Source of the DNA: Meandrina meandrites
Lineage: Eukaryota; Cnidaria; Anthozoa; Scleractinia; Meandrinidae
Direction: 5' to 3'
Length of the DNA stretch: 64,000 nucleotides
Assembly: GCA_963693305.1 (NCBI GenBank)
Contig: OY855903.1
Location: forward strand, 36,607,751 to 36,671,750
Shown: positions 30,592-40,201 of the stretch, piece after piece
Layout of the letters: each line of letters opens with the position of its first letter
Position numbering within the stretch: position 1 is the stretch's first letter
The notes under the pieces: generated by a model
What the model was told of the DNA's origin: nothing
Database searches by the model: none
Seen by the model: only the letters and a program-made list of their open reading frames with translations
Program-made: the position numbers and the translations under genes

Positions 30592-31417
30592 CAGTCAACT
30601 CCCTCTTAATGGACACCACTATAAGACGGACACCTTTATAACACGGAAACCTGCTATTAGTCTGCCATTTTTTGGTCATTTTTCTGTAACTAAACTAAGA
30701 CAGACACCTCTCAAACTGTTTGGTTTAGTAAATAACACTTCAAAACGGGAAATGCAGGTGCTGAATATGACAGCAAACTATGTTTTGTGGAGGTGAAATG
30801 TAACTAAATGCATGACTCATGTTGCATCTAAAAACTCACTTGGAAGAGAAAACAGAATACAGACGAATGTACTGTTAACCTAAAACAGTTATGTTCTTAC
30901 TTTCTTTGCTGAACTACAGCTTTCGGCACTGTAATTCCCTTGCTCCTTCCTGTTGGTGCATGTTTTCCTTTCTTGATTTCTAACCAAAGCATCCTCAACT
31001 ATCATTCTTTCTTTTGTTTTCTTTCTTTTCCTCACTTAGCTACTTCACAGCTAGCGGGGTCCCTTCAAATACACATTTGCTTAAACACTCGGGCATAGTG
31101 ACTAGCTAGTGACTGAGGTGGGGGATAGGTTCCAGATTGCAGCATTGTTTGGAATACAGTAAACCCCTGTATGTGTAATGCTGCAGATTAAAGAGTCAAT
31201 TTTATAATATTATTTTTGCTTCAGTTTGTAGGTTTGGTTTAATTAAATAACTTTAAAAAAACATAGAACAGAGGCGTATTCATTGTGCTGAAGTTCAAGA
31301 TTATTATCTTAGAATTTCTGTTGTCATGTTACACCGACTCTCTATAACCTGAACACCTCTCTAAAACGGACAGTTAGGGCCGGTCCCAAGAGTGCCCGTC
31401 TTAGAGAGAGTTCACTG
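30592..31417. mobile_element. 826-bp pogo/Tigger-like MITE
   Basis: The left end CAGTCAACTCCCTCTTAA (from 30592) and the reverse complement of the right end, CAGTGAACTCTCTCTAAG (to 31417), are inverted repeats. The element is flanked by TA on both sides (30590-30591, 31418-31419), as for Tc1/mariner-pogo insertions. Inner words such as TAAGACGGACACC recur near both ends. No transposase frame is present. Confidence 0.75.
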
Positions 31418-31440
31418 TAGTAAGACTAAAGTCCGGCCTT

Positions 31441-32611
31441 GTTACCTATTTGTTTTTTTTCTTGGTATTCAGCCCATTTGGCCCTCACAAGAAGTTGTTC
31501 TGAAGTAGTTGTTATGGACTTGCATCCCAACACAGGTTTGATAACAGACTGTACAGTGGTTAAGGTTCAGGTACCATCATCCCTGGTTTTGCAGTCTCAA
31601 ATGTACAACACATACAAAAGTGGTACTACGTTTAAGTCCCTTGTTGGAATTACCCCACATGGAGCACTTTCTTTTGTATCTTCACTATATACTGGTTCCT
31701 TTTCTGATAAGGAAATAACAAAGTGTTGTGGCATTTTACATCTTTTGGGACCTAGTGATACTGTTATGGCTGATATGGGTTTTAATATTACGATCTTTTA
31801 TGCAGTAAAGGTTTAACCCAAGTTGCTTACAATGTGCCAAGAAAAAAAGGCCCGCAATATCGTGACAAATTCTCCAGTACCAGCTCTACAATAGCACTTT
31901 GCTGCATACCAATTATCACTTGAAGAGAGTGTGATGCGTCATTTTTCTCCATTGATCTGTAGCATCTGGCTGAAAATACTGCCTCTTAGTCACCATATGT
32001 AACTGACATGCATGGGTAACAAAATTAGACTGCTCAGTAGTAGCAGTAGTGAAACTAGATTTTTAAAAAAGCAGACTTCAATGGGTAACACATGATGCCA
32101 CGTAAAATTTAGAATTTGAGGCCTTAAGTGCCACTAGGCACAACGAGGATGCATGATTGAGAGTGAATGTTTGTAGTTTGCAATGTATGGCATTTATTTC
32201 AGAAGAAGTGCATGCAAATTGTTGAATAACATGAAGGGCAAAATTACTGTCGTAAAAAAAACAGCAATCTTCGGCAGAGTATCATTTACCAGTACACCTA
32301 CTTTTGATTCTGTGAGGATATCCTGGTAGTGAAAAAAACTTGTATGCTTTTGCAGTACTTTCACATCCTGTTGCTGCTGCATCTTCTTAACCTCAGTAAA
32401 CGTTGCCTGTAAATGTGACAGGTCCACCCCGGGATCACTGAGAAAATCATATGAAAATAAATAACATTTCGCATTTTATAGAATGATGTTCCTCAGCAAT
32501 TTAAATTTATCTATTATCTTATTTATTTATCTAAAAAAAATAATAATTTATCGCCTGTTTAACTTGCCCAAAGCAAAAAAAAAAAAATGAATGAATGCTC
32601 TTGTGAATAGG
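31441..32611 (+). mobile_element. Repeat B, copy 1: ISL2EU/Harbinger transposase segment
   Basis: This 1.17-kb segment recurs nearly identically at 35224-36388. It starts with a splice-acceptor-like TTTTTTTTCTTGGTATTCAG. After a frame change near 31500, the coding reads MDLHPNTGLITDCTVVKV (first Asp), MYNTYKSGTTFKSLVGITP, FVSSLYTGSFSDKEITKC and VMADMGFNI (second Asp) to 31816. These are DDE_Tnp_4 motifs of the ISL2EU/Harbinger type; the usual Lys of 'ADKGF' is Met. The C-terminal part with the catalytic Glu has decayed. The rest of the repeat is non-coding or unrecognised. Confidence 0.75.
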
Positions 32612-32989
32612 CCAGGGAAATACATGAAACTTTGGTCAGCTGTATTTCTTTAAAGTAAGTGCTTAAAAGTAAGCTTTAATAAACCTGTAAATTATAACTG
32701 CACAATTATAGCAACTCTTAAGATGTTGTGCATATTTGAAAAGCGAATAATGATCGTTTTGTTTTGAAACAAAGAAGCTGTTTGCATAAATAGTTGCGTA
32801 ACTGACCTTTCGTGGTCCCACAAGGCCATGTTTTCCATAGCAACCAATTTGTTTGCCCTCCAACATGGCAGAAAAGATCACGTGACTTCTTAGTGCAAGG
32901 TACCTATTGAGATTTATAATTATTTATAACACTGCAGGAGCTGTTTATAAAAATTCCTCTTTCTCTACAGGTAATTGAATCACAGTTCA

Positions 32990-33560
32990 TTAGGTGGATG
33001 ACTCAACAGATATCATCACTGGGGAAACCAGTTTGAAAAAAGATCCATACAGATTCATACAGATCCAGGAGAAGACTAGAAGCTGAACTGTGATTTGAAG
33101 AATATGCATCATTGTTTGCTAATCGAATGCCTGATGTAAAGAGACGAGAGTTCCCATCATGTTTGACGTTTCCCAAGTAAATCAAACTTACAGTGAGACT
33201 TCTAAACACAGTTCAGACTCATGAGGAAACAAGATTTAAAGATGTGACAATTCCAAACTTTAAGTATGCATATGGATCATGTTAAATCAAATTCACTGGT
33301 TTCCTAGCAGACTTAGGTCATGTATCTTAAACCTAGGGTGACTTTTCCAGAAAAATAGGTTTTCTGTGTTGAGTCTACTCGCTCTTGGACAGAGAGAAAA
33401 CAACTTCACATGAATCAACAAGCGTGAGGTGGATGACTCTAACCAGATATCATCACTGGACAAGCCAGTATGTAAAAAGAGGCATGACTAGCAGTATTCA
33501 CACATGCTAGGGAATGTCATACAAATCCAGGAGAAGACTAAAACCGATCTGTGGTCTGAA
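32990..33560 (+). repeat. Direct repeat pair before a LINE ORF1 relic
   Basis: About 32993-33090 and 33429-33552 share GGTGGATGACTC, CAGATATCATCACTGG, AATGTCATACA/GATTCATACA-type text and GATCCAGGAGAAGACTA in the same order, with changes and indels. They sit about 440 bp apart and look like two aged copies of the same stretch. Confidence 0.5.
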
Positions 33561-33800
33561 CCACAAAAATAATGTAAGGCTATTTGGTGTAAAAGAATTA
33601 GACTATCGAGCCACACCAGAGACAGTAGAGAGCCAAGCTGTTAATATCATAAAGAAACACCATAAAGACACACCAGACTGAATAAAATGAGGATGAAGTT
33701 GAGATAGCCCATAGAGTTGGCAAGTACAAACCGGAGGCCAAACCTGTCCTGATCAAATTTCCATAAATCAAAGGAAAAGTAATGAAGAAAAAAAAGGCAA
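33555..33800 (+). pseudogene. LINE ORF1 relic
   Basis: The text NVRLFGVKELDYRATPETVE, then VEIAHRVGKYKPEAKPVLI in one frame with internal stops, matches the RRM part of L1-type ORF1 proteins ('N-x-R-x-x-G-x-x-E ... I-x-x-A-HR-x-G ... P-x-x-V-x-x-KF'). Only about 80 codons remain. Confidence 0.55.
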
Positions 33801-33950
33801 TTCAAGGGCAGTAACTGCTGTATCACTGAAGATCTTACATCAAAGTTATTACATCAAATTTCTTACATCAAGTTATTGTCAATGGACGATATATTGCAGT
33901 GATGAACCAAAAAAATACTTAACACCAGAAAAAAAGCAGAGAAAAACCCA

Positions 33951-34500
33951 GATAAATACCTATCCATAATTATTGATGGGATGGACCAGAGCAAAACCCA
34001 TTTGCCCCGCTAGATTCAATGTTCAAAGGCATACTGATGTAAAAAAAATCTCCTTGAAAATCAGTTTTAAGAGCATCTCAGTGTAATAAAGAATAATGTT
34101 GGAAAGGGGCAAATGCTCACTTCCTTAAGACGCATGTGACTGGCACTCTTTCCCACAGCAATGGCTTGGATTTGATGTGTTGGCCGCAATATGCAAATCC
34201 AACCACCAATGCAATGTTGTCAACATTTCGGCACATAATCAAACTAGTGAGAACTTTGTAAAATATGCTAAAAAGCTTTCCACATGAAAACGTTGAAAGT
34301 GTTTAGATAAATCAAGACGTTAGATGTGATGGTGGACCCAGGACATCTGCTGAAAATATGGAAAGAAAACCACGAGAAAACGCTTTCTATTTGTTCAGGT
34401 TTCCAGATTTAAAAGAAAGGTGCTAGTAAATGATATGTGATTTCAAATTTTTCAGCTTAAATTCTCTTTTTAACTTTTAGGTATTCTTAAGGTGTAAATG
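33951..34500 (+). pseudogene. Relic of a repeated transposase-like gene (IIDGMDQ motif)
   Basis: KYLSIIIDGMDQSKTHLPR is readable at 33957-34010. After a break, KTHVTGTLSHSNG appears near 34115-34160 and a RENAFYLF-like trace near 34375. 'IIDGMDQ-x-K...LP', 'H-x-x-G' and '(D-N)...REN' are motifs I connect with a repeated invertebrate gene family that also carries a GHTHED box (recollection). The second part lies inside repeat A, so A is derived from this relic plus what follows it. Confidence 0.4.
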
Positions 34501-35227
34501 GTTTTTGTTTTAATTCATATTTTCTAGGAGGGCCTCTTCTGATAGGTCTTAATGGTAAAATGGATGGAGTAACTCTATTCAAATAATGCTTTTGTACTTA
34601 CCATTGAAAGGAACCCAAATGTGTTCTATGTTATGATCTGTTGCTTTCTTTAAAGAGGGGAAGCTTACCCCCGGTCCTATACCTTGATGAGTAAATTGTA
34701 ACTGTCCTTTAATTATACTGTCTGCCTGAAAGAACTTAAAATGCTGAGGCTTTAGCACAGATCGCCTGTGTACATTAGAAAGAGCTGTAGCAAACTATTT
34801 TTTCCCAGAATTGCAAAATTATATTTAATAATAATGCTACAGTGGCATCCCGATTTCTCAAGCCCTGGGTTTCTCAAACCAAGCCTCATTTCCCCTGGAT
34901 TTGTGTCACTCAAGCTCTATAATTTCACCCACAATTTCTCAAACCCTCGATTTATCGAAACTCCAACTAGCTTTGGCTCCTATGGGACAAATGATGAACC
35001 TCGATAACTCAAACCTGCAAAAATCTTGAGACCACTTAGTGTGGATTTCAATTATATTCAAGCCTTTAAACAAATTGACACTTCCTATGCATTTTAATCA
35101 CACAACAAGCAAGCCACAAATTTAATTGTTTTTCTGAAGCTGTTGTCGCAAGACATCAATAGTTTTGGTTGTCCCCTTGAAATGAAGAGTGCATGGTACT
35201 TGCATGCCTTGGTCATCCCCAAAGTTA
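34092..35227 (+). repeat. Repeat A, copy 1
   Basis: Bases 34092-35227 match 44989-46094 almost throughout, the main difference being extra bases near 34490-34540. The segment includes part of the IIDGMDQ-type relic and, from about 34838, a Tigger-like end (CTACAGTGGCATCCCGATTT, later CTCAAACC words). It ends where repeat B copy 2 begins, with the shared bases AAAGTTA at the junction. Confidence 0.85.
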
Positions 35228-36388
35228 CCTATTTGTTTTTTTCTTGGTATTCAGCCCATTTGGCCCTCACAAGAAGTTGTTCTGAAGTAGTTGTTATGGA
35301 CTTGTATCCCAACACAGGTTTGATAACAGACTGTACAGTGGTTAAGGTTCAGGTACCATCATCCCTGGTTTTGCAGTCTCAAATGTACAACACATACAAA
35401 AGTGGTACTACGTTTAAGTCCTTTGTTGGAATTACCCCACATGGAGCACTTTCTTTTGTATCTTCACTATATACTGGTTCCTTTTCTGATAAGGAAATAA
35501 CAAAGTGTTGTGGCATTTTACATCTTTTGGGACCTAGTGATACTGTTATGGCTGATATGGGTTTTAATATTACGATCTTTTATGCAGTAAAGGTTTAACC
35601 CAAGTTGCTTACAATGTGCCAAGAAAAAAAGGCCCGCAATATCGTGACAAATTCTCCAGTACCAGCTCTACAATAGCACTTTGCTGCATACCAATTATCA
35701 CTTGAAGAGAGTGTGGTGCGTCATTTTTCTCCATTGATCTGTAGCATCTGGCTGAAAATACTGCCTCTTAGTCACCATATGTAACTGACATGCATGGGTA
35801 ACAAAATTAGACTGCTCAGTAGTAGCAGTAGTGAAACTAGATTTTTAAAAAAGCAGACTTCAATGGGTAACACATGATGCCACGTAAAATTTAGAATTTG
35901 AGACCTTAAGTGCCACTAGGCACAACGAGGATGCATGATTGAGAGTGAATGTTTGTAGTTTGCAATGTATGGCATTTATTTCAGAAGAAGTGCATGCAAA
36001 TTGTTGAATAACATGAAGGGCAAAATTACTGTCGTAAAAAATCAGCAATCTTCGGCAGAGTATTATTTACCAGTACACCTACTTTTGATTCTGTGAGGAT
36101 ATCCTGGTAGTGAAAAAAACTTGTACGCTTTTGCAGTACTTTCACATCCTGTTGCTGCTGCATCTTCTTAACCTCAGTAAACGTTGCCTGTAAATATGAC
36201 AGGTCTACCCCGAGATCACCGAGAAAATCATATGAAAATAAATAGCGTTTCGCATTTTATAGAATGATGTTCCTCAGCAATTTAAATTTATCGATTATCT
36301 TATTTATTTATCTAAAAAAATAATAATTTATCGCCTGTTTAACTTGCCCAAAGCAAAAAAAAAATGAATGAATGCTCTTGTGAATAGG
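35224..36388 (+). mobile_element. Repeat B, copy 2: ISL2EU/Harbinger transposase segment
   Basis: This is nearly identical to 31441-32611, including the same decayed DDE_Tnp_4 reading frame (MDLYPNTGLITDCTVVKV to VMADMGFNI, ending 35598). It is cut at 36388 by the LTR of a BEL element: copy 1 continues past the matching base with CCAGGGAAATAC, whereas here TGTTACTG follows. The BEL insertion is therefore younger than this copy. Confidence 0.82.
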
Positions 36389-36682
36389 TGTTACTGCAGT
36401 ACAGTAAGTTATAGATCAGCGGAAATCACCACTTCACTTAGTGACCAACTATGTTGCTGAGTAACCACGCTTCCTTGCTAGTCGCCATGTTTTCGTATCA
36501 CAAGTGTGATTCGTGTAGTTACGGTAATCCGTGCAATCCTTCAGTCATCCGCCTTGGTTAGGCGAACTAAGTTGTTAACTCGGGAATAAAGTGGTTCCTG
36601 TGAATAACAACCGTGTTTATTTGTGTTTGTCAAAACTCCTCCAAGCGAACAAGTGCGACGTTCGGGGGCAGCCACAATAACA
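36389..36682 (+). repeat. BEL 5' LTR, 294 bp
   Basis: The sequence starts TGTTACTGC and ends CAATAACA, the TGTTA...TAACA ends typical of BEL LTRs. A polyadenylation signal AATAAA lies at 36585-36590, followed by a GT-rich stretch (GTGTTTATTTGTGTTTGTC), as expected near the R/U5 boundary. No second LTR was found in the window. Confidence 0.72.
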
Positions 36683-36687
36683 ACTTA

Positions 36688-37276
36688 CAGTACTTACCCA
36701 CTTATAAGAACCTGCAATTTAAGAACCTGTTAGCCTAAAAATATCAATTTAGACCCCATTTACACAAGAACCTATTTAGCCTAAAATTTGAAACAGGTTC
36801 TTATAGAAAGGTTCTTATAGAAATTAACCTAAAAAAAAACTTCATGCAAAAAACATAACTCGAAAGTAGTGAACTTGAACATGTATACACTTCTAAATTT
36901 GGTATAAATAATGTTTGAAAACCTTGTAAATTTTCATTACATAAGGGATATATAACATATAACAGGGTTCAATTTGTTTTCGGACTCCCAAATTGTTTTC
37001 AGACTCCAAATTTTCTTGTTTATTAAACAAGTAAGGCGTCTTTTTGGCTTAATAAACAAGTTTGACTAGTGAAAGTTGCTTATTAAACAAAAACGACCCT
37101 CTTTTGGCATTAAATTAATATACATGCCACCATTCACAGGTGTATAATATATTTCTCATTAAATAAGAACCTATTTAAGAACCTGCGCAGCCTAAAATTC
37201 CACTAAACACCATTTACATAAGAACCCGTTTAGGCTAAGTTTGAAAAAATGGGTTCTTATAAGCGGGTAAGTACTG
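36688..37276. mobile_element. 589-bp MITE just inside the BEL LTR
   Basis: The left end CAGTACTTACCCACTTATA and the reverse complement of the right end, CAGTACTTACCCGCTTATA, are inverted repeats flanked by TA (36686-36687, 37277-37278). Inside, AAGAACCTG-like words repeat. It sits five bases after the LTR and so separates the LTR from the primer-binding region. Confidence 0.78.
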
Positions 37277-37472
37277 TAGTGAAGCCTGGTGAAGCTTGAA
37301 CACAAGTAAGTGGCCCTTTGCGAAGCTTTGTACTACAGTGAAAACATTGCTTTTTGCAAAAACAACTTCGTGAGGAAAGCTGGATGGCCTATCCATGAAT
37401 CGGATGGATGTCAAGTGGTCTAAAACCTTGTAGAAAGTGCACAAGTGCTTTGGCTTGAATTCAACACTCGTC

Positions 37473-37900
37473 ATGTCTCGAGAGGCAAGTCAAACTTCTG
37501 ACGAGTCAAGGTTACCGGAATACCGCGATGAAGTGTTAAGTTCTGCTTCAAATAATTACTTGGATGGTGCGTGCGAGAAGTCTTCGCGTCTAATTGTCGA
37601 ATTAATGGAGGTTGCCGAAGATAAGGCATCCAGTGAAGAGGAAAACAAAGATCAGCTAACTGGAGCTCGTAGCAGGAAGCTTACCAAAAAGGGTCGTTCC
37701 TTTCAAACTGAAATTAAAGTTAAATCATTCAAGTCTAAAAGGTCTACATTTACAGGAACACTAAGGAAAACATTGTTGCTTCGAGGACAGTGCAATGAAT
37801 TACCAGTTTGGAAGCAAGAATTTAGTAAGGCTCAAGTTCTATGGAACGAATTTACGGATGCATACCATGAAATCAGAGAAATTGAAATCAGAGAAATTGT
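37473..37900 (+). pseudogene. BEL gag, N-terminal part
   Basis: The frame from ATG 37473 (MSREASQTSDESRLPEY) is acidic, then basic (SRKLTKKGRSFQTEIKVKSF), and reaches KAQVLWNEFTDAYHEI. The following EIREIEIREI duplication marks the point where a LINE interrupts. The rest of gag resumes at about 39352 with DELANVRDMWDQACGEW. It would normally form the capsid precursor. Confidence 0.6.
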
Positions 37901-39352
37901 TCAATTCTCCCTACTCTGTCAAAGATTTTGGAGAGAGCTGTTTATAAGCAAGTAGTGACACATCTCGATCGCAACGGCCTTATTTCCGAACACCAGTTTG
38001 GTTTTAGATCTAATCGCTCAACTGAATTGGCGGTGACTCTGTTTACAGACTTAATCCGGAAAGAAGCAGATGGCGGGAAAGCTACAGGAGCTGTGTTCAT
38101 TGACTTAACAAAGGCGTTTGACACCATCAGCCACTCAGTTTTATTAGAAAAACTGTCTTGTTATGGCATACAGGACAATGAACTGAACTGGTTTACGGAT
38201 TATCTGTTTCTCCGGAAGCAGCTCGTCCAATTTAAAGGAGTGCTGTCTGAACCTAATCCTGTTTTCACAGGTGTTCCCCAAGGAAGTATTCTAGGTCCGC
38301 TATTGTTCTTGATTCACTTTAATGACGTTCATCAGCCGCTTCGTTACTCCAAAATTATCACCTACGCAGACGACACAGTTATTTTCACCTCCTCGAAAGA
38401 CTTGGATGCTATACAACACAATCTCGGTGAAGACATCAAAAGTCTCGCTGACTGGTTTAGAGACAATGAACTTGTCATCAATCTTAAAAAAGGAAAAACT
38501 GAAGTTATGTTGTTTGGAACAGCGAAAAGATTAAATTCTTTCGATGGCAAAGAATTAAACTTGACGGTAAACGGATGCCGCATAAACACGACAACAACCT
38601 ACAAATACCTCGGCGTTCATTTAGATCCCACACTAAATCTTGACACGCACTTTTTAAAAACGTACAAAAAAGCAGCTGGGAGAGTAAATTTATTACGACG
38701 AATCCGTTCTAACATTGATGTCTTTAGCGCTGAACGCATCTACAGGACAATGATCATGCCCATTTTCACTTACTGTGGTCAAAGTACGCTTGGTTGGTCA
38801 GAAACACGCAAGCGCAAAATCAGAGACCTGGAACAACGAAGTCACAGGACCATTCTGCCAAATCCTACATGTCTTACTTGTGTACTCCGCCTACCCACAG
38901 TCGAGAACACTCTAATGAGAAAAGCCTGTAATTTTGTTTTTGACTGCCTACAAGGCAACGTTTGCACCCCTTTTAAAAACTATTTTAATTTTTTAACGCA
39001 TAATCGTGATACGAGGAACTGTAGAGCCACTGTTGTTCTACCTAAAGTGAAACTTGAATTTGCACGAAAAAGTTTTTATTTCTCTGGTGCAAATATTTTT
39101 AATTCTTTACCTTTAAAAACTAGACAAACTAGCAGTAGGGTTTTATTTAGGCAGTCTTTAAACGAATTATTTTTATAGGTTAAGTAAGCATAATTTAATA
39201 GATTTTTAACTTTTTACCTTTTATCCTTTTATATGATGTATTTTTATTTTTATATTGTTATATATACTTTTCTTTTTACAGGACCCCTTTGATAACAGTA
39301 CGCATGTACTGAAGGGCCATCCTGTTTAAAAATTCGTTATTATTATTATTAA
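37900..39352 (+). mobile_element. 5'-truncated CR1/L2-type LINE in BEL gag
   Basis: The LINE enters near 37900 with SILPTLSKILERAVYKQV and runs to an (ATT)n tail at about 39335-39350, after which BEL gag continues. Only the reverse transcriptase and the C-terminal part are present. 5' truncation is usual for target-primed insertions. The left limit is approximate because no clear target duplication is visible. Confidence 0.75.
37928..39178 (+). CDS. LINE reverse transcriptase domain, uninterrupted
   Basis: The 416-codon frame has HQFGFRSNRSTELAV, FIDLTKAFDTISHSVLLEKL (first catalytic Asp), GVPQGSILGPLLFLI, YADDTVIF (catalytic pair, near residue 150) and the thumb-region text DWFRDNELVINLKKGKTEVM, then a C-terminal part with TYCGQSTLGW. 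This is a Jockey/CR1/L2-group non-LTR reverse transcriptase. No endonuclease is present because the element is 5'-truncated. The frame is intact but likely not expressed from its own promoter; translation would start within RT, so product function is doubtful. Confidence 0.8.
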   Translation: MERAVYKQVVTHLDRNGLISEHQFGFRSNRSTELAVTLFTDLIRKEADGGKATGAVFIDLTKAFDTISHSVLLEKLSCYGIQDNELNWFTDYLFLRKQLVQFKGVLSEPNPVFTGVPQGSILGPLLFLIHFNDVHQPLRYSKIITYADDTVIFTSSKDLDAIQHNLGEDIKSLADWFRDNELVINLKKGKTEVMLFGTAKRLNSFDGKELNLTVNGCRINTTTTYKYLGVHLDPTLNLDTHFLKTYKKAAGRVNLLRRIRSNIDVFSAERIYRTMIMPIFTYCGQSTLGWSETRKRKIRDLEQRSHRTILPNPTCLTCVLRLPTVENTLMRKACNFVFDCLQGNVCTPFKNYFNFLTHNRDTRNCRATVVLPKVKLEFARKSFYFSGANIFNSLPLKTRQTSSRVLFRQSLNELFL

Positions 39353-40198
39353 GAGGACGAGTTAGCGAATGTCAGGGACATGTGGGATCAAGCTTGTGGT
39401 GAGTGGTCTAATTTTGAGAGGGATGTGAGGGATGAAATTAAGTATTTGGAACAAACAGTGCTGGAGTCTGGTTCTGTCATTTCTAAGGGGTCTAAGATGA
39501 GTAAATCTGCTAAAAGTGTCAAATCAAAATCAAGTGTGGACACTGTACTTTCAACCAAAGTAGAAAAGTATAAGCTAAAACAGGAAGAAGCAGCCTTGAA
39601 GGTCAAGTTAGCCTATGTGGAACAAGAAAAGGCCCTAGAAATAGAAAAGTTAATGCAGGAACAAAAACTGGAAGAACTCAGATTGAAAAGGGAACTTGAA
39701 CTAAGTAGAGCTAAGTTAAGTGTATGCCAAGAGATTGAAAAGGAGCAAACACCCTCACTTGAAGAAGACTTAGCTAACCTTCCTTCTGAACGTAAGGGCG
39801 AAGGAGTACAAAGATTCTTGCAATCCCTACCAGTAAGTACCAGTACTAGTGTGGCTAACACATCAGCTCAGTTTCAAGTACCTCTAGCACCGGTGTTAAC
39901 AACCACATCCACACCCAAGTCTACTACATATAGTGTGCGGTCTTCTGCTCCATCTTTCTCTCCAGGAGCTGTAACACAGTCAGTATTTACCGTCCGTCAT
40001 TTTGAACATGGTCATGGCCTTCCCACTCAAGGAGAAGTGCCTAGTTCTCAAACTGTCACACCAACAAGAGTTGACCCTCCTGTTACTAATCCTTTCAGTG
40101 GTCCATCACCGATTATGTCAACAGTCATTATACCTCCTTCAACCTATCAGCCTGTTCATCCCCAAAGTCAAGTAAACTCGTTCAGCGAAGGTATGTAA
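39352..40198 (+). pseudogene. BEL gag, C-terminal part
   Basis: After the LINE, coding resumes in DELANVRDMWDQACGEW and continues with a long charged coiled coil (KLKQEEAALKVKLAYVEQEK, KLEELRLKRELELSRAKL) and a Pro/Ser/Thr-rich linker. It ends at a TAA (40196-40198) three bases before the next in-frame ATG (40202). Because frame and family-like text continue across the TAA, that stop is probably a mutation, though readthrough cannot be excluded. Confidence 0.6.
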
Positions 40199-40201
40199 AG
40201 A

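Noticed and set aside
32194..32427. Minus-strand 77-codon frame in repeat B
   Set aside because: A second ISL2EU gene was considered, but no nuclease motif is visible and the frame is not kept full length in copy 2.
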